A DNA stretch of 56,394 nt from Mycoplasmatota bacterium (GTDB lineage Bacteria; Bacillota_I; Bacilli_A; Izemoplasmatales; Hujiaoplasmataceae). The stretch spans positions 1-56,394 of the forward strand of contig JAEIOE010000008.1 of assembly GCA_016342455.1 (NCBI GenBank), in the 5' to 3' direction. The notes under the pieces were generated by a model. It did no database searches and had not been told where the DNA came from. It worked only from the letters and a program-made list of their open reading frames with translations. Of this stretch, positions 55,853 to 56,394 are shown piece after piece. The position numbers and the translations under genes are program-made. Numbering within the stretch: position 1 is the stretch's first letter; each line of letters opens with the position of its first letter.

Positions 55853-56295
55853 AAAACCTCAGAATCAAAATATGCTTCTTTGATTAATGCTTTTGCTGGA
55901 TTCGTCTGACTTACATAAATTTCAATTTCATCATCTTTACATAAATTTCTAGAAAATTTAGTAGATAATAAGGCATTTCTCTTTTTATACTCTGATGAAT
56001 CTACTGTGTATTCAAATGTAATATGTTTCGTCGAACGATACGTAAATATTTTTGTTATTTTTGCCTTATATGTTCTGTTATCAGGTTTAAAACTTAGTAT
56101 GAGCAATATTCTAATTACCACAACTATAAAACTCCCCGCACTAAGTCCAAGTATTAGATAGGTTCCTAGTTCTGATATATCATATTGAATTACTAAAGAT
56201 ACAACTAAAATAATCGCAAAAACTACGAAAGACACTAAAGCAGAAATTACATAACCATCATTTCTAATTACTTTCTTAAAACTAACTTTTTCCAT
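55849..56295 (-). CDS. Small membrane protein (DUF3592-like)
   Basis: 148 aa with two TM helices (VISALVSFVVFAIILVVSLVI and FIVVVIRILLILSF) and a C-terminal beta domain (ITFEYTVDSSEYKKRN, DDEIEIYVSQTNP), the layout of DUF3592-type proteins. Function unknown. ATG overlaps the adenylyltransferase start region, so the two are coupled. RBS AGGAGGATAGT. Confidence 0.7.
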   Translation of the reverse strand: MEKVSFKKVIRNDGYVISALVSFVVFAIILVVSLVIQYDISELGTYLILGLSAGSFIVVVIRILLILSFKPDNRTYKAKITKIFTYRSTKHITFEYTVDSSEYKKRNALLSTKFSRNLCKDDEIEIYVSQTNPAKALIKEAYFDSEVL

Positions 56296-56317
56296 ACTAT
56301 CCTCCTATATAATCTTC

Positions 56318-56353
56318 GGTAGTGTCAAAAGTTTGTATTTTGACCTACTTTTT
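56318..56353. repeat. Imperfect palindrome upstream of the last gene
   Basis: GTAGTGTCAAAA/TTTTGACCTAC around a 7-nt loop, followed by TTTTTTC on the plus strand. It could be a terminator for a plus-strand gene beyond the edge, or an operator of the minus-strand pair. Confidence 0.4.
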
Positions 56354-56394
56354 TCTTATTTTTATACTCTTCATTTTAATAAAAAAAGAGTAGT

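Noticed and set aside
1-56394. tRNA or rRNA genes
   Set aside because: No cloverleaf with CCA or GTTCRANNC-like T-arm and no rRNA signatures were found by eye.

Overview
The window is AT-rich (mostly A/T, with poly-A/T spacers), uses TGA as a normal stop codon and TGG for Trp, has strong GGAGG-type ribosome binding sites and many U-tailed hairpin terminators. Together with two GGDEF+HD-GYP proteins, a MEDS+HD-GYP protein, RsgA, an IS3 element and a LURP-one/tocopherol-cyclase-like pair, this suggests a low-GC Firmicute or a free-living Mollicutes relative (Izemoplasmatales, Haloplasmatales or Erysipelotrichales-like). That placement is inference; there is no rRNA here.

Layout. 1-10.3 kb is ordinary chromosome with some decay: the 3' remnant of a GH17-like glucanase, an SDR/FAD-oxidoreductase fusion relic, two membrane GGDEF+HD-GYP regulators, a GH2 beta-glucuronidase, a zinc-less MDR oxidoreductase, an aromatic-acid-exporter-like membrane protein and a nucleoside phosphorylase. 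10.4-28.5 kb is a defence-rich accessory block, almost all on the minus strand: a 2TM-Mrr nuclease, a complete type II CBASS operon (CD-NTase, Cap2 E1/E2, Cap3 JAB, Cap15-like effector), a frameshifted MltR-like relic, an XRE protein with a membrane partner, a 511-codon unknown, an SRA-HNH (McrA-like) endonuclease, a WYL-like/SF1 helicase/nuclease, a MazG-like pyrophosphohydrolase with a DUF2075 nuclease-helicase, and another nuclease-helicase.

28.7-43.9 kb is a second defence block: a reverse transcriptase-nitrilase fusion (DRT type 1/UG1-like) with a PD-(D/E)XK gene before it and an unlisted 56-aa ORF after it, a type I restriction-modification operon with its own XRE regulator, and a large KAP-family P-loop NTPase. 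It abuts the 3' end of rlmH. The last codons of rlmH plus the downstream terminator hairpin are imitated at 28643-28732, the other end of the block. This is the arrangement expected of an SCC-like element integrated at rlmH, but no recombinase is present.

44-56.4 kb returns to chromosome: rlmH, a MEDS+HD-GYP protein, LURP-one and tocopherol-cyclase-like proteins, a VOC protein, an IS3-family element, a PNPOx-like/NUDIX/unknown/DUF1576 run, rsgA, an alpha/beta hydrolase, an ANT(6)-like adenylyltransferase and a small membrane protein. rsgA is preceded by a consensus promoter, a 17-codon leader ORF with a strong RBS, a terminator and a competing antiterminator. This looks like an undescribed ribosome-mediated attenuation system controlling a ribosome-assembly GTPase.

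The two leading candidates for something new are the rlmH-linked SCC-like defence island with the DRT operon, and the rsgA leader-peptide attenuator.
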